NCBI GenBank assembly: GCA_016712105.1 | Contig: JADJRU010000051.1 | Coordinates: 62,001-126,000, forward strand | Length of the DNA: 64,000 nucleotides | Direction: 5' to 3' | DNA from: Ahniella sp. | GTDB taxonomy: Bacteria; Pseudomonadota; Gammaproteobacteria; Xanthomonadales; Ahniellaceae | Shown: positions 18,427 to 27,997 of the stretch, one piece after another | Position numbering within the stretch: position 1 is the stretch's first letter | Layout: each line of letters begins with the position of its first letter | Notes under the pieces: model-generated | Told to the model about the DNA's origin: nothing | The model's database searches: none | Seen by the model: the letters and a program-made list of their open reading frames with translations, nothing else | Made by a program: the position numbers and the translations under genes

Positions 18427-18453
18427 GAACGCCCGGCTTTGGGCCGGGCGTTC
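18427..18453. terminator. hairpin terminator between convergent genes
   Basis: An 11-bp stem GAACGCCCGGC (18427-18437) / GCCGGGCGTTC (18443-18453) sits between the epimerase and rhlE stops. The A-rich stretch to its left gives a U-run only for leftward (rhlE) transcripts, so it mainly ends rhlE. Confidence 0.7.
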
Positions 18454-18488
18454 CATGTCCTGATCACTGACCGTGATCAAAAGCAGCA

Positions 18489-19901
18489 TCAGGCCTCGCG
18501 GCTGCCCATCGGGCGGTTTGCACGGCCGGCAGTGCTACCGCCATGACGGCGACGACGCTGCGCCGGGTTGGCGGAGTCACCGAGTCCCGGCTTGTGACCA
18601 TGCCCGCTCCCTGCTGGACGCTTGCCCTGCGTGGGCTTGGCGCCTGTGCTGGTGCCACGGCCCGGAGCGGCGCCGGAACGCTGTTGTTGCGGACGGCCCT
18701 GGCCTTGACGCGGACCCTGGCGTTGGCCCTGGACCGGACGCGGTGCATTGGCATCCATACGCAAGGGCTGGGACAGTTCATAACCAGCGACCGTGATCAA
18801 CTGGATTTCCTGCTTCAGCAGGCGCTGGATGTCGCGCAGCAAGCCGGATTCATCCGGCGTCACCAGCGAAATCGCGCGACCGGTTTCACCGGCACGGCCG
18901 GTGCGGCCAATCCGGTGAACGTAGTCTTCGGCAACCATCGGCAGGTCAAAGTTGATGACCACGGGGAGTTCCGGAATATCGAGGCCGCGCGCAGCGATGT
19001 CGGTCGCGACGAGGATCGTGAGTTTGCCGCTCTTGAAGTCGGCCAATGCTTTCGTGCGGGCGTTCTGGCTCTTGTTGCCATGGATCGCCGAGGCACGGAA
19101 GCCCGACTTCTCCAGCTGCTCGGCGAGTTTGTTCGCACCGTGTTTCGTGCGGGCAAACACCAGGGTCTGCACGCGCGAATCGACGGCGAGGATGTCGATC
19201 AGCAACTGGCGCTTCTTGTCGGTCGGCACCGGATGCACGATGTGCGAGATCGTTTCGGCGACCGTATTACGCGGCGTTACCGAGACTTCCTTCGGCGAAC
19301 TCAGGAACTGCTGTGCAAGCGCCTTGATCGGATCCGAGAACGTCGCCGAGAACATCAGCGTCTGACGCTGGCGCGGCAGGGCGACCAGGATGCGCTTCAG
19401 TGCGGGCATGAAGCCCATGTCGAGCATGCGGTCGGCTTCGTCGAGCACGAGGACTTCGACCTTGCTGAGGTCGACATTACGCTGGCCCATGTGGTCGATC
19501 AGGCGGCCAGGGGTGGCCACCAGTACATCAAGGCCACGACGTAATGCGTCGATCTGCGGACCCATGCCGACACCACCAAAAATGGAAGCGGACTTGAGTG
19601 CGGCATGGCGGCCATATTCGCGGAAACTGTCCAGAACCTGGGCGGCGAGTTCGCGGGTCGGCGTGAGCACCAGCACACGCGGCGCCGGCGTCAGGCGTTT
19701 CGGCAGGCCAATATGGCGATGCAGGATCGGCAGTGCAAAGCCTGCGGTTTTGCCGGTGCCGGTTTGGGCGGCTGCGAGCAGATCATGGCCAGCCATGACG
19801 ATCGGAATCGCGGCAGCCTGGATCGGGGTAGGTTGTGTGTAGCCCTTTTCTTCGAGCGCACGAAGGATCTGGGGCGAAAGCCCGAGTTCGGTAAACGACA
19901 T
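18489..19901 (-). CDS. rhlE: ATP-dependent DEAD-box RNA helicase RhlE
   Basis: A 470-residue helicase that unwinds structured RNA, typically in ribosome assembly and mRNA decay. All family motifs are visible in order: Q-motif GYTQPTPIQ, Walker A AAQTGTGKT, PTRELAAQV, TPGRLIDH, DEADRMLDMG, SATFSD, then the second RecA domain with VFARTKHGANKLAEQL, ATDIAARGLDIPELP and HRIGRTGRAGETG. The tail from about residue 385 is low-complexity and basic (QGQRQGPRQGQGRPQQQRSG), normal for RhlE and likely RNA-binding. The RhlE subgroup is favoured by the opening SFTELGLSPQILRALEEKGY. It is divergent from the molybdoenzyme gene. Confidence 0.95.
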   Translation of the reverse strand: MSFTELGLSPQILRALEEKGYTQPTPIQAAAIPIVMAGHDLLAAAQTGTGKTAGFALPILHRHIGLPKRLTPAPRVLVLTPTRELAAQVLDSFREYGRHAALKSASIFGGVGMGPQIDALRRGLDVLVATPGRLIDHMGQRNVDLSKVEVLVLDEADRMLDMGFMPALKRILVALPRQRQTLMFSATFSDPIKALAQQFLSSPKEVSVTPRNTVAETISHIVHPVPTDKKRQLLIDILAVDSRVQTLVFARTKHGANKLAEQLEKSGFRASAIHGNKSQNARTKALADFKSGKLTILVATDIAARGLDIPELPVVINFDLPMVAEDYVHRIGRTGRAGETGRAISLVTPDESGLLRDIQRLLKQEIQLITVAGYELSQPLRMDANAPRPVQGQRQGPRQGQGRPQQQRSGAAPGRGTSTGAKPTQGKRPAGSGHGHKPGLGDSANPAQRRRRHGGSTAGRANRPMGSREA

Positions 19902-20067
19902 ATTGGATTAACTCCGGTGATGCCCGGAGCGTTCCCATCGCTACGAGAAAATTAAGCTCTGCATCATGCAGATTTGGAACCATCACCGGATCGCGCTCAA
20001 GAAAAGCGCCGGGAACACCGTGCGATGGTCACCCAGTCTGACCAGATGGCCGAGTGCTTGCAAGTCG

Positions 20068-20089
20068 CGCCTGAACGGGCGTTCAGGCG
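20068..20089. other. perfect hairpin in the leader of the molybdoenzyme gene
   Basis: CGCCTGAAC (20068-20076) and GTTCAGGCG (20081-20089) form a 9-bp perfect stem with a GGGC loop, 27 bases before the ATG at 20117. There is no T-run, so an operator or leader RNA hairpin is more likely than a terminator. Confidence 0.4.
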
Positions 20090-20116
20090 GAAGTGCAGGG
20101 TTGATAAGCTTGGCCG

Positions 20117-22390
20117 ATGAGCAACAACGACAAAACGACCAGCATCAAGCCCTACACCAAACCGGCCGGCGGCATGGATTCGCTGCGACGCTCCTGGCAA
20201 GCCTTGCGAGAGGAAGGAATCGTCGGCGCCGGCGCGCGTGCCATGTTGCGCACGAACCAGAACGATGGTTTCGACTGCCCGGGATGTGCCTGGCCCGACC
20301 GCAATCCGAACTCCACCTTCGAGTTCTGCGAGAACGGCGTCAAGGCCGTCGCCGCAGAGGCCACCGAAAGCGAGTGACCCGCGATTTCTTTGCCGAGCAC
20401 TCGGTCACCCAGCTCGCGGCGCAGACCGACCTGTGGCTGGAAGCACAGGGCCGTCTCACCGAACCCATGGTGCTGGATGCAGCGAACGATCGATACGTAC
20501 CGATCTCCTGGGAAAACGCCTTCGCACTGATCGGCGAACGGCTGCGTTCCTGCGCCACGCCCGATCGTGCGGTGTTCTACACCTCAGGCCGAACCTCGAA
20601 CGAAGCAGCATTCCTCTATCAATGGTTCATCCGTGAGTTCGGCACCAACAACCTGCCGGACTGTTCGAACCTCTGTCACGAGGCCTCGGGGGTGGCGCTG
20701 ACGGAACAGATCGGCAGCGGCAAGGGTTCGGTCACGCTGGACGACTTCGAGCATGCCGAGGCGATCTTCGTGTTCGGACAAAACCCCGGCACGAATCATC
20801 CGCGCATGCTCGGTGAGCTGCGTGCGGCGGCCAAGCGCGGATGTCGGATCGTCGTCGTCAATCCGCTGCGCGAGCGCGGCCTGGAGCGATTCGCCCATCC
20901 GCAACATCCCAGTGATTTGTTGTTCGGGACTTCGACACCGATCGCATCGATGTACCTGCAGCCGAAGATCGGTGGTGACCTGGCGTTCCTGATCGGCATG
21001 GCGCGCCATGTTTTCGAGCGTGGGGCGCTTGACGATGGATTCATCGCGAGCCACTGCAACGGCATCGAATCCTTCCGTGATCAGGTGCTGGCCACGGAAT
21101 GGACTGCCATCGAAGCGGAGTGCGGACTATCGCGTGCCGAGATCGAAGCCGCCGCCGAGGTGTACGTTCGCTCGAATGCCAGCATCTTCTGTTGGGGCAT
21201 GGGTATCACCCAGCATCGCCGCAGTGTGGCGACCATCCAGATGCTGATGAACCTGCTGTTGATCCGCGGCAATATCGGCAAGCTCGGCGCGGGGCCGTGC
21301 CCGGTGCGTGGCCATTCGAATGTGCAGGGCGATCGCACCATGGGCATTTATGAAAAGCCGAGTGATGTATTCCTCGATCGGATGGCTGAGGCCTGCGGTT
21401 TCGAGCCGCCAAGAGAACACGGGTTCGATGTCGTGGCATCAATCGGCGCGATGTTGCGACTGGCGAAGTGGACGTGTTCTTCGCGATGGGCGGCAATTTT
21501 GCGCAGGCCACACCCGACACGGCGTTGACCCATGCAGCCTTGCGTCGGTGCGGATTGACTGTGCACGTGTCGACGAAACTCAATCGGTCGCACCTGGTGC
21601 ATGGCCGGGAGGCATTGATCCTGCCGTGCCTGGGTCGCAGCGAATTCGATGTTCAGGCCGAGGGTCGGCAGGCGGTCACGGTCGAAGATTCGATGAGCAT
21701 GGTGCATCTCTCAGCCGGCATTCGCGCGCCGGCCTCGGCGGATCTGCTGTCGGAACCGGCGATCGTTGCGCGCCTTGCCTGCTGCGACCTTGGTCTCGAG
21801 CAAAACGCCTTGGCTGCGAACTGATTGGGAACTACGATCGGATCCGTGAGGTCATCGCCCAGGTTGTTCCTGGGTTCGAGGACTTCAACGCGCGTGTCCG
21901 CCATCCCGGTGGATTCCATTTGCCACATCCAGGCCGCGAGCGGCGATTCCCGACGGCCAGTGGCCGAGCTCAGTTGTTGTCACACGCACTCGCCGATGGA
22001 TTCAGTGCCGGCGAAACACCGCAGTTCAGATTGATGACGGTGCGATCACACGATCAGTACAACACCACGGTCTATGGACTGGATGATCGATACCGCGGCG
22101 TTCGCGGGCTGCGGCGTGTGGTGTTCATCAACACGGACGATCTTGCCGACTGTGGGTTCGTCGCCGGCGAATTGGTCGACATCCACTCGGTCTGGCATGA
22201 CGGCGAACGCCACGCCGACGGTTTCACGCTGGTCGCTTACGATATTCCGAAGGGCAATCTCGCGAGTTATTTTCCCGAGACCAACGGACTGGTGCCGCTG
22301 GACAGCGTTGCCGACCGCGCCGGTACGCCAACTTCCAAGGACATACCGGTTCGCTTGTCACGGAGCCGAGCACGCACGGAGGCCTCGTGA
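20117..22390 (+). CDS. FdhF/YdeP-family molybdopterin oxidoreductase, broken by three single-base deletions
   Basis: A catalytic subunit of about 758 residues (repaired) that should bind bis-MGD molybdenum. The N-terminal GFDCPGCAWPDRNP is the YdeP-group signature. Molybdopterin-binding segments follow: TSGRTSNEAAFLYQWF, SNLCHEASGVALTEQIGSGKG, FVFGQNPGTNHPRML, ITQHRRSVATIQMLMNLL, and the cofactor-closing RSHDQYNTTVYG in the C-terminal domain. Frame is lost at 20367-20369 (one A short, giving E-K-R-V-T-R-D when restored), at about 21459 (R-x-G-E-V-D-V-F-F) and at about 21816 (A-A-E-L-I-G-N-Y). All three look like deletions. Formate is the presumed substrate only by family name; YdeP itself is linked to acid stress. 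fdhD overlaps its stop (GTGA). Confidence 0.85.
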
Positions 22391-23169
22391 CCGGCGCCTG
22401 GCGTGGTGTTTCGGTGTGCCGGATCGATGGCGAGTCCATGCAGCCTGGTAACGCATCACTGGTCGAAGAGCGTGCCATTGCACTGTCGTTCAACGGCAGC
22501 AGTCCGGTGGTGCTGATGGCCACACCGACCGATCTTGAAGACTTGATCCTCGGTTTTGCGCTGTCCGAGCAGATTGTTGACGCGGTGACGGATCTGCGCG
22601 TTGTGGAAATTGCAGCACGGGGTGACGCGTTGGTGGTCGAGGCGATCATCCCGGATACGGCCATGGCGCGTCTGGAAAGTCGCCGGCGTGTATTCGTCGG
22701 TAACTCGGCATGTGGATTGTGTGGGACAGAACAACTCGAACAGGCCATGCGGCCTCCGCGAGCGGGTGTCGAACGAAGCCCCTTTGCCTTGCCGGAAGCC
22801 GAAGTGCTCTCAGGGTTTCTGGCACGCTTTGAAGCGAAACAGGTCTTGAACCAATCCACCGGCGGCGCACACGCTGCAGCGTGGGTGGATGCCGAGGGTT
22901 TGCTGCTGCGGGAAGACGTCGGCCGGCATAACGCCTTCGACAAGATGGTGGGCGCCCGTGCGCAAACCAGCAGGGCAGGACAAGCCGGTTTCGCAATCGT
23001 CAGTTCAAGGGCGTCGTACGAACTCGTGCATAAGGCGGTGAGTGCAGGCATTGGCGCGCTTGTGGCGATCTCGGCACCCACCACCGCGGCACTTGATCTG
23101 GCGATGGCGCACGGACTGACCCTGGTCGGGTTCGCGCGCGGCAACACCATGACGCGTTACACCGATTGA
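22387..23169 (+). CDS. fdhD: FdhD sulfurtransferase for molybdoenzyme maturation
   Basis: A 260-residue cytoplasmic accessory protein. FdhD moves sulfur from IscS to the molybdenum cofactor of formate dehydrogenases. Family marks are the early EERAIALSFNG, PTDLEDLILGFALSEQI, the persulfide cysteines in SACGLCGTEQL, TGGAHAAAW, REDVGRHNAFDKMVG and SRASYELVHKA. It starts with GTG at 22387, overlapping the TGA of the molybdoenzyme by four bases, so the pair is translationally coupled. This supports the upstream enzyme needing sulfurated cofactor. It is followed by a repeat-rich noncoding region with no clear terminator of its own. Confidence 0.95.
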   Translation: MTGAWRGVSVCRIDGESMQPGNASLVEERAIALSFNGSSPVVLMATPTDLEDLILGFALSEQIVDAVTDLRVVEIAARGDALVVEAIIPDTAMARLESRRRVFVGNSACGLCGTEQLEQAMRPPRAGVERSPFALPEAEVLSGFLARFEAKQVLNQSTGGAHAAAWVDAEGLLLREDVGRHNAFDKMVGARAQTSRAGQAGFAIVSSRASYELVHKAVSAGIGALVAISAPTTAALDLAMAHGLTLVGFARGNTMTRYTD

Positions 23170-23269
23170 CATGCTTCGCTGCGCGAAGCACAAGCGCAAA
23201 GTGTTTGCCTGAACCCCTCCCAACCCTCCCCGAACATCGGGGAGGGCTTGCACGCTTTAGACAACGAGG

Positions 23270-23295
23270 CATCGCGGCTGAAGCCGCTCCCACAG
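23270..23295 (-). repeat. dispersed GTGGGAGCGGCTT..AGCCGC repeat, copy A
   Basis: On the minus strand this reads CTGTGGGAGCGGCTTCAGCC followed by GCGATG. Internal palindrome GCGGCT/AGCCGC. Further copies are at 23392 (plus) and 27596 (plus), with a part copy at about 27852. Confidence 0.7.
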
Positions 23296-23391
23296 TTGGA
23301 GCTATGTCGCGGTAACTCGCTCCAACCATGGCGGACCCGGGCCTTGCAGAGTGCCTTGACGTGCAAATGGCTGCTTGCCTAAAACCCTCAG

Positions 23392-23417
23392 CTGTGGGAG
23401 CGGCTTTAGCCGCGATG
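23392..23417 (+). repeat. dispersed GTGGGAGCGGCTT..AGCCGC repeat, copy B
   Basis: Same sequence as 23270-23295 but in the opposite orientation, with one base changed in the loop (TTT for TTC). The two copies face each other about 100 bp apart. Confidence 0.7.
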
Positions 23418-23514
23418 CGGTGGTGCCTGGACCGTGCAAGCCGTCCCCGATGTTCGGGGAGGGCTGGGAGGGGCTAGGAAAACACTCCGCTCCCACAGGT
23501 TGGGGCTGCAAGCA

Positions 23515-23545
23515 ACAAAAAACCCCGCGTTGGGCGGGGTTTTTG
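23515..23545. terminator. bidirectional terminator next to tRNA-Thr
   Basis: Stem AACCCCGC (23521-23528) / GCGGGGTT (23534-23541) has an A-run on its left and T's on its right. It can end the minus-strand tRNA transcript and any read-through from fdhD. Confidence 0.8.
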
Positions 23546-23577
23546 GCAATCGTTCGAGGTGATCTGAGTTCAGGAAC

Positions 23578-23653
23578 TGGTGCCGGAAATAGGAATCGAA
23601 CCTACGACCTCATCATTACGAATGACGCGCTCTACCAACTGAGCTATTCCGGC
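23578..23653 (-). tRNA. tRNA-Thr (anticodon CGT)
   Basis: A 76-base cloverleaf with CCA encoded at 23578-23580. The acceptor stem is GCCGGAA/TTCCGGC, the D arm GCTCAGTTGGTAGAGC, the T arm GTAGG-TTCGATT-CCTAT. The anticodon stem CGTCA/TGATG encloses loop TTCGTAA, so the anticodon is CGT, reading threonine ACG codons. It is transcribed away from metK. Confidence 0.97.
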
Positions 23654-23855
23654 AGTCCCGCGGGATCACCGCGAAGGGGCGGCATTCTAGGCCATGAATG
23701 ACCCGGCTGGCAAGGCAGGTTTCGCGGAATCGGGGTCTTCTGTCATCAACAACCTGAACGGCGGCTGCTAAAGTGGTTGCACCGGTGCGTGGGGCCAGTA
23801 TCATGCGCGGCCCCGAAATTTATCTTTCCATCCGAATATAAGGATATCGAGAGCG

Positions 23856-25064
23856 ATGTCGAGTTACCTGTTTACTTCCGAATCCGTGTCCGAAGGTCAT
23901 CCGGACAAAATCGCCGACCAGATCAGCGATGCCGTGCTGGATGCCATCCTGGCCCAGGACAAGCGCGCCCGCGTGGCCTGCGAGACGCTGGTGAAGACCG
24001 GTGCGGCGATCGTCGCCGGCGAAGTCACGACATCGGCCTGGGTCGACATTGAGTCGCTGGCACGCAAGGTGATCAACGACATCGGCTACAACAACTCGAA
24101 CGTCGGTTTCGACGGCCACACTTGCGCGATCATCAACATGATCGGCAAGCAGTCGCCCGACATCAATCAAGGCGTGGACCGCAAGAGCCCGGAAGACCAG
24201 GGCGCTGGCGACCAGGGCCTGATGTTCGGTTATGCCTGCAACGAAGCTCCGGAATTCATGCCGGCGCCGATCTTCTATTCGCACCGTCTGGTCGAACAGC
24301 AGGCCAAGATCCGCAAGAAAAAGAACTCTCCGTTGCCGTGGCTGCGCCCGGACGCGAAGAGCCAAGTCACGTTGCGTTATGACGGCAACAAGGTCGCCGG
24401 CATCGACGCCATCGTGTTGTCGACACAGCACGACGACGGCATCAAGCAGAAGCATCTCGTCGAAGCGGTGATGGAAGAGATCATCAAGCCGGTGCTGCCG
24501 CACAAGCTGATCGACAAGAAGACCAAGTTCCACATCAACCCGACCGGCAAGTTCGTGATCGGCGGCCCGGTGGGCGATTGCGGCCTGACCGGCCGCAAGA
24601 TCATCGTCGACAGCTACGGCGGCATGGCCCGCCACGGCGGCGGCGCGTTCTCCGGCAAGGATCCGTCGAAGGTGGACCGCTCAGCCGCCTATGCGGCGCG
24701 TTACGTCGCCAAGAACATCGTGGCTGCCGGCCTGGCCGACAAGTGCGAAGTTCAGGTCAGCTACGCCATTGGCGTTGCTGAGCCGACCTCGATTTCCGTG
24801 ACCACGTTCGGTACCGGCAAGATCGACGACAGCCACATCGAGAAGCTGATCCGCGGCCACTTCGACCTGCGCCCCTACGGCATCATCAAGATGCTCGACC
24901 TGATCCATCCGGTCTACCAGGCCACTGCCAGCTACGGCCATTTCGGCCGCAAGCCGCATGAAGTCGAGTACACCGACGGTGCCGGCAAGAAGGTCAAGGC
25001 CACGGCGTTCTCGTGGGAAAAGACCGATCGCGCCGAAGCCCTGCGCAAGGCTGCAAAGCTGTAA
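23856..25064 (+). CDS. metK: S-adenosylmethionine synthetase
   Basis: MetK makes S-adenosylmethionine from methionine and ATP. The 402-residue sequence is complete and in frame: [22 protein letters not shown], methionine-loop [12 protein letters not shown]-binding [12 protein letters not shown], and the P-loop-like [18 protein letters not shown]. It is slightly longer than E. coli MetK (384 residues) because of an inserted lysine-rich stretch near [13 protein letters not shown]. The leader holds an AATATAAGGATATCG stretch (about 23834-23848) directly before the start, which could be an operator. I do not recognise a SAM riboswitch. A strong terminator follows the stop. Confidence 0.97.
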   Translation: MSSYLFTSESVSEGHPDKIADQISDAVLDAILAQDKRARVACETLVKTGAAIVAGEVTTSAWVDIESLARKVINDIGYNNSNVGFDGHTCAIINMIGKQSPDINQGVDRKSPEDQGAGDQGLMFGYACNEAPEFMPAPIFYSHRLVEQQAKIRKKKNSPLPWLRPDAKSQVTLRYDGNKVAGIDAIVLSTQHDDGIKQKHLVEAVMEEIIKPVLPHKLIDKKTKFHINPTGKFVIGGPVGDCGLTGRKIIVDSYGGMARHGGGAFSGKDPSKVDRSAAYAARYVAKNIVAAGLADKCEVQVSYAIGVAEPTSISVTTFGTGKIDDSHIEKLIRGHFDLRPYGIIKMLDLIHPVYQATASYGHFGRKPHEVEYTDGAGKKVKATAFSWEKTDRAEALRKAAKL

Positions 25065-25090
25065 GCAGATCGAGTGTCGGAGCAACAAAA

Positions 25091-25117
25091 ACCGCCGGGA
25101 AACCGGCGGTTTTTTTG
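25091..25117 (+). terminator. rho-independent terminator after metK
   Basis: Stem ACCGCCGG (25091-25098) / CCGGCGGT (25103-25110) with a GAAA tetraloop, then seven T's, 27 bases after the metK stop. Confidence 0.93.
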
Positions 25118-25525
25118 TGGGGCAAGCCCTGAATGGAAAACACCGTCCGCCGTGCCGTAGCGCTGGCCGCGACCTTGATCCCTAGGATCAGGTGGGAAGG
25201 CTCGCCGGTCTTCAGGCTTTCCGCACGTGACGGACATGCACACCAACCGGCACTACGATCCCGAGGTCGAATTATGGGACAAGGCAAATGAAGCCAGAGC
25301 CCTCGAACACGGCAGAGCGGTGCCCGGGCAGTGTAGCGCGGACCGTTTCCGGGGGTGTGATGGCTATCGTCACTTTACGCCGGTCAATTCACCCTGCTAA
25401 GGTTGGTATCCAGATGAGCCGCGTCCCGCGGCCACCATGGCAAAAGCGACGTCAGTGCTCGCCGATGCCATCCCGATCCGGGCGAAACGTCCGGATCCAA
25501 ATCAGGCTCCCACTCAGACTCCCCC
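25118..25525. other. intergenic leader region upstream of rho
   Basis: About 410 bp without a supported gene. Long rho leaders often carry autoregulatory Rho-sensitive sites. I see no clear hairpin or known riboswitch here, only short open frames with no recognisable product. Confidence 0.4.
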
Positions 25526-27529
25526 ATGAAACGAAAGAGCGCACCCATGCGCGAAACCGACGTGCTTGATTCGCCGCAGAACGACGGCGCCGAACTTCCC
25601 AACGACAACAAGTCCGAACCGCGCGCCGATGCGCCGGCTGTCGCGACACCGCGTCCTCCGCGGCCGCCGCGCGAGCCGAAGGAACCCCGTGAACCTCGTG
25701 TGCAACGCGAGCATGCTGCCCCGGCAGCCAGTGCTCCGCAGGCCTCCGTGCAAGCTGCGGAACCGGGCAACTCCGGTGCAGAACAAGGTGGCGGCAACCA
25801 ACACTCTGGCAATCCGAACGCTGGCAATCAGCGCCAGGGGAACCAGGATGCTGGAAACCAACTCGACGGCAACCAGCAGTCTGGCAACCAGCAGTCTGGC
25901 AACCAGCAGTCTGGTAACCAGCAGTCTGGTAACCAGCAGTCTGGCAACCAGCAGTCTGGCAACCAAAGCGCTGGCGACCAGAACGGCAACGACCCGAACG
26001 GTGATGACGGCGACGGTCCCGAAGGCGCTGAAGGCGGCGACGGTGGTGAGGGTGGCGAAGGCGGTGATCGTCCGCGTCGCGACCGGCATCGTCGGAAGAG
26101 CCGTTTCGAGCGTCGTCGTGAGCGCATCGAGCGCGAACGCGCCGAGGGTGGCGGTGGCGGTGGCGACCAGGACCACGGCGATGCGCCGGAAAGTGGCGGT
26201 GGCGGCTCCTCCAATCGGGAGCAGTTCCAGCAGCGTTCCAACTACACCATTCCAACCGATGCACCGAAGAGCCTGATCGAGTTGCGGCGCATGAGTGCCG
26301 CACATCTCGTCGAACTGGCTGAACGTTGCGGCATTCAGGAAGGCGTGGCACGTCAGCGCAAGCAGGACATCACGTTCTCGTTGCTGAAAATTCTGACCCG
26401 CACGCCGGAAGGCATTGATGCCGAAGGTGTGCTCGAAATCCTGCAGGACGGCTTCGGCTTCCTGCGCGCGTTCGATTCTTCGTACCTGGCCGGTCCGGAT
26501 GACATTTATGTCAGCCCAAGTCAGATCCGTCGCTTCAACCTGCGCACCGGCGACTTCATCACCGGCAAGATCCGCTCGCCGAAAGATGGCGAACGGTACG
26601 TCGCGCTGTTCAACGTCGACCAGATCAACGGCGAGCCGCCGGAAGCTTCACGCGGCAAGGTGCTGTTCGAAAACCTGACGCCGCTGTTCCCTCGTGAATC
26701 GTTCCATCTGGAGCGAGGCAACGGATCGTCGGAAGACATCACTGGTCGTATCCTCGATCTGATCTCGCCGGTCGGCAAAGGCCAACGCGGTTTGATCGTC
26801 TCGCCGCCGAAGGCCGGCAAGACCATGATGCTGCAGAACATCGCCCAGGCGATCGTGCACAACCATCCGGAAGTGCATCTGATCATCCTGCTGATCGACG
26901 AGCGCCCGGAAGAAGTGACCGAGATGCAGCGCTCGGTGCGCGCCGAAGTGATCAGCTCGACGTTCGATGAACCTGCCGCACGCCACGTCCAGGTCGCCGA
27001 AATGGTGATCGAACGTGCGAAGCGACTGGTCGAGCACAAGAAGGACGTGGTGATCCTGCTGGATTCGATCACGCGCCTCGCTCGCGCCTACAACACCGTG
27101 GTGCCGGCTTCCGGCAAGGTGCTGACGGGTGGTGTCGATGCGAACGCCCTGCAGCGTCCGAAGCGGTTCTTCGGTGCCGCACGCAAGGCCGAGGAAGGCG
27201 GTTCGCTGACCATCCTCGCCACGGCGCTGGTCGATACCGGCTCGAAGATGGACGAAGTGATCTACGAAGAGTTCAAGGGCACCGGCAACATGGAAGTGCA
27301 CCTGAGCCGTCGTATCTCGGAAAAACGCGTCTATCCGTCCATCAACATCAATCGATCCGGAACGCGTCGCGAAGAACTGCTGATCGAGCCTGACATGCTG
27401 CAGAAAATCTGGATCCTGCGCAAGTTGCTGCATCCGATGGACGAGCTGGCGGCGATCGAGTTCCTGCTCGACAAGATGAAAGACACGAAGACCAACGAAG
27501 AGTTCTTCCGCTTCATGAAGCGCGGCTGA
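25526..27529 (+). CDS. rho: transcription termination factor Rho with a long disordered N-terminal extension
   Basis: Rho is the hexameric RNA-dependent ATPase helicase that ends transcription. The canonical core occupies about residues 238-667: an N-terminal RNA-binding module ([18 protein letters not shown]), the OSB fold with [18 protein letters not shown] and [16 protein letters not shown], Walker [13 protein letters not shown], the ATPase motif [13 protein letters not shown], and [15 protein letters not shown] with the Q/R loops. Ahead of it are about 237 residues absent from E. coli Rho (419 in total): an acidic and proline-rich start, about 14 pentapeptides of consensus G-N-Q-x-x (residues 91-157), a Gly/Asp/Glu stretch, and a basic [20 protein letters not shown] block. 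Such inserts can promote RNA contact or condensate formation. An ATG at 25547 is an alternative start. A terminator follows. Confidence 0.95.
   Translation: MKRKSAPMRETDVLDSPQNDGAELPNDNKSEPRADAPAVATPRPPRPPREPKEPREPRVQREHAAPAASAPQASVQAAEPGNSGAEQGGGNQHSGNPNAGNQRQGNQDAGNQLDGNQQSGNQQSGNQQSGNQQSGNQQSGNQQSGNQSAGDQNGNDPNGDDGDGPEGAEGGDGGEGGEGGDRPRRDRHRRKSRFERRRERIERERAEGGGGGGDQDHGDAPESGGGGSSNREQFQQRSNYTIPTDAPKSLIELRRMSAAHLVELAERCGIQEGVARQRKQDITFSLLKILTRTPEGIDAEGVLEILQDGFGFLRAFDSSYLAGPDDIYVSPSQIRRFNLRTGDFITGKIRSPKDGERYVALFNVDQINGEPPEASRGKVLFENLTPLFPRESFHLERGNGSSEDITGRILDLISPVGKGQRGLIVSPPKAGKTMMLQNIAQAIVHNHPEVHLIILLIDERPEEVTEMQRSVRAEVISSTFDEPAARHVQVAEMVIERAKRLVEHKKDVVILLDSITRLARAYNTVVPASGKVLTGGVDANALQRPKRFFGAARKAEEGGSLTILATALVDTGSKMDEVIYEEFKGTGNMEVHLSRRISEKRVYPSININRSGTRREELLIEPDMLQKIWILRKLLHPMDELAAIEFLLDKMKDTKTNEEFFRFMKRG
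25871..25960 (+). repeat. in-frame 15-bp tandem repeat (6 copies) within rho
   Basis: Unit AACCAGCAGTCTGGC, six copies with only a C/T wobble between some units, encoding NQQSG each time. A seventh, diverged unit follows at 25961-25975. Near-identity at DNA level indicates recent slippage expansion, so copy number may vary between strains. Confidence 0.95.
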
Positions 27530-27547
27530 TCGAATCGTTCGGAAAAG

Positions 27548-27575
27548 CGCCGGCTCTCGAGCCGGCGTTTTTTTT
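27548..27575 (+). terminator. rho-independent terminator after rho
   Basis: Stem CGCCGGCT / AGCCGGCG (27548-27567) followed by eight T's, 18 bases after the rho stop. Confidence 0.92.
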
Positions 27576-27595
27576 GGGGCTCGCGAACCCCTGGA

Positions 27596-27620
27596 CTGTG
27601 GGAGCGGCTTCAGCCGCATG
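27596..27620 (+). repeat. dispersed GTGGGAGCGGCTT..AGCCGC repeat, copy C
   Basis: CTGTGGGAGCGGCTTCAGCC followed by GCATG; same family as 23270 and 23392. Confidence 0.7.
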
Positions 27621-27699
27621 CGGGACGTTATCCAATCCTGGGGGCCATCCCCGAAACGGTGGCTGTCAAACTCTTGTCGCTTTTGGCTACTCCCCCGCT

Positions 27700-27792
27700 C
27701 GTCATCCCCGCGCAAGCGGGATCCACTCGATCCCGCGACCCAACCTTTGGGCCGTAAGGCACCGAGTGGTTTCCGCTTTCGCGGGGATGACG
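27700..27792. repeat. large imperfect inverted repeat (REP/BIME-like)
   Basis: The 30-base left arm starts CGTCATCCCCGCGCAAGCGG (27700). The right arm ends CGCGGGGATGACG (27792). The arms match at 27 of 30 positions and flank 33 bases. The CGTCATCCCCGCG head is a dispersed element type in many proteobacteria. No transposase is present. Confidence 0.75.
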
Positions 27793-27997
27793 ATCGGGGG
27801 TGTACCGAAGCCAACGGGCGTTTGAAGCACCGTTCGCGGGCCTCCACGTCATCCCCGCGGCTTTAGCCGCGAATGCATTGTCTGCTGCAAGCCCTCCCCG
27901 ATGTCCGGGAGGGTTGGCGTGGGGTAGGGAAACGCTTGTCCTTGCGCTCGCGGGCAAAGCGCAAGGATCGGCCCCGCAGACACTGGGAGCAAACGCG

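Larger units (their letters stand above)
23170..23577. other. repeat-rich noncoding region
   Basis: About 400 bp without a gene. It holds two opposed copies of a GTGGGAGCGGCT palindrome, two CTCCCCGA-type inverted repeats around 23225-23246 and 23444-23463, and a bidirectional terminator next to the tRNA. It is probably an accumulation of REP-like elements. Confidence 0.6.
27576..27997. other. repeat-rich noncoding region
   Basis: About 420 bp without a gene. It contains a copy of the GTGGGAGCGGCT repeat (27596), a large inverted repeat (27700-27792), another CGTCATCCCCGCGG half-site at about 27848 and a CTCCCCGATGTCCGGGAGG inverted repeat at about 27894-27912. Confidence 0.6.

Noticed and set aside
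23818..23855. SAM riboswitch upstream of metK
   Set aside because: The leader is only a few dozen bases and shows no conserved SAM-riboswitch pairing; an operator is the most that could be argued.
25871..25960. Possible CRISPR-like or minisatellite array
   Set aside because: The 15-bp units are contiguous, in frame and without spacers; they are the Rho pentapeptide repeat.
27700..27792. Insertion-sequence remnant
   Set aside because: No transposase fragment, no target duplication seen; the arms fit a REP/BIME-type element.
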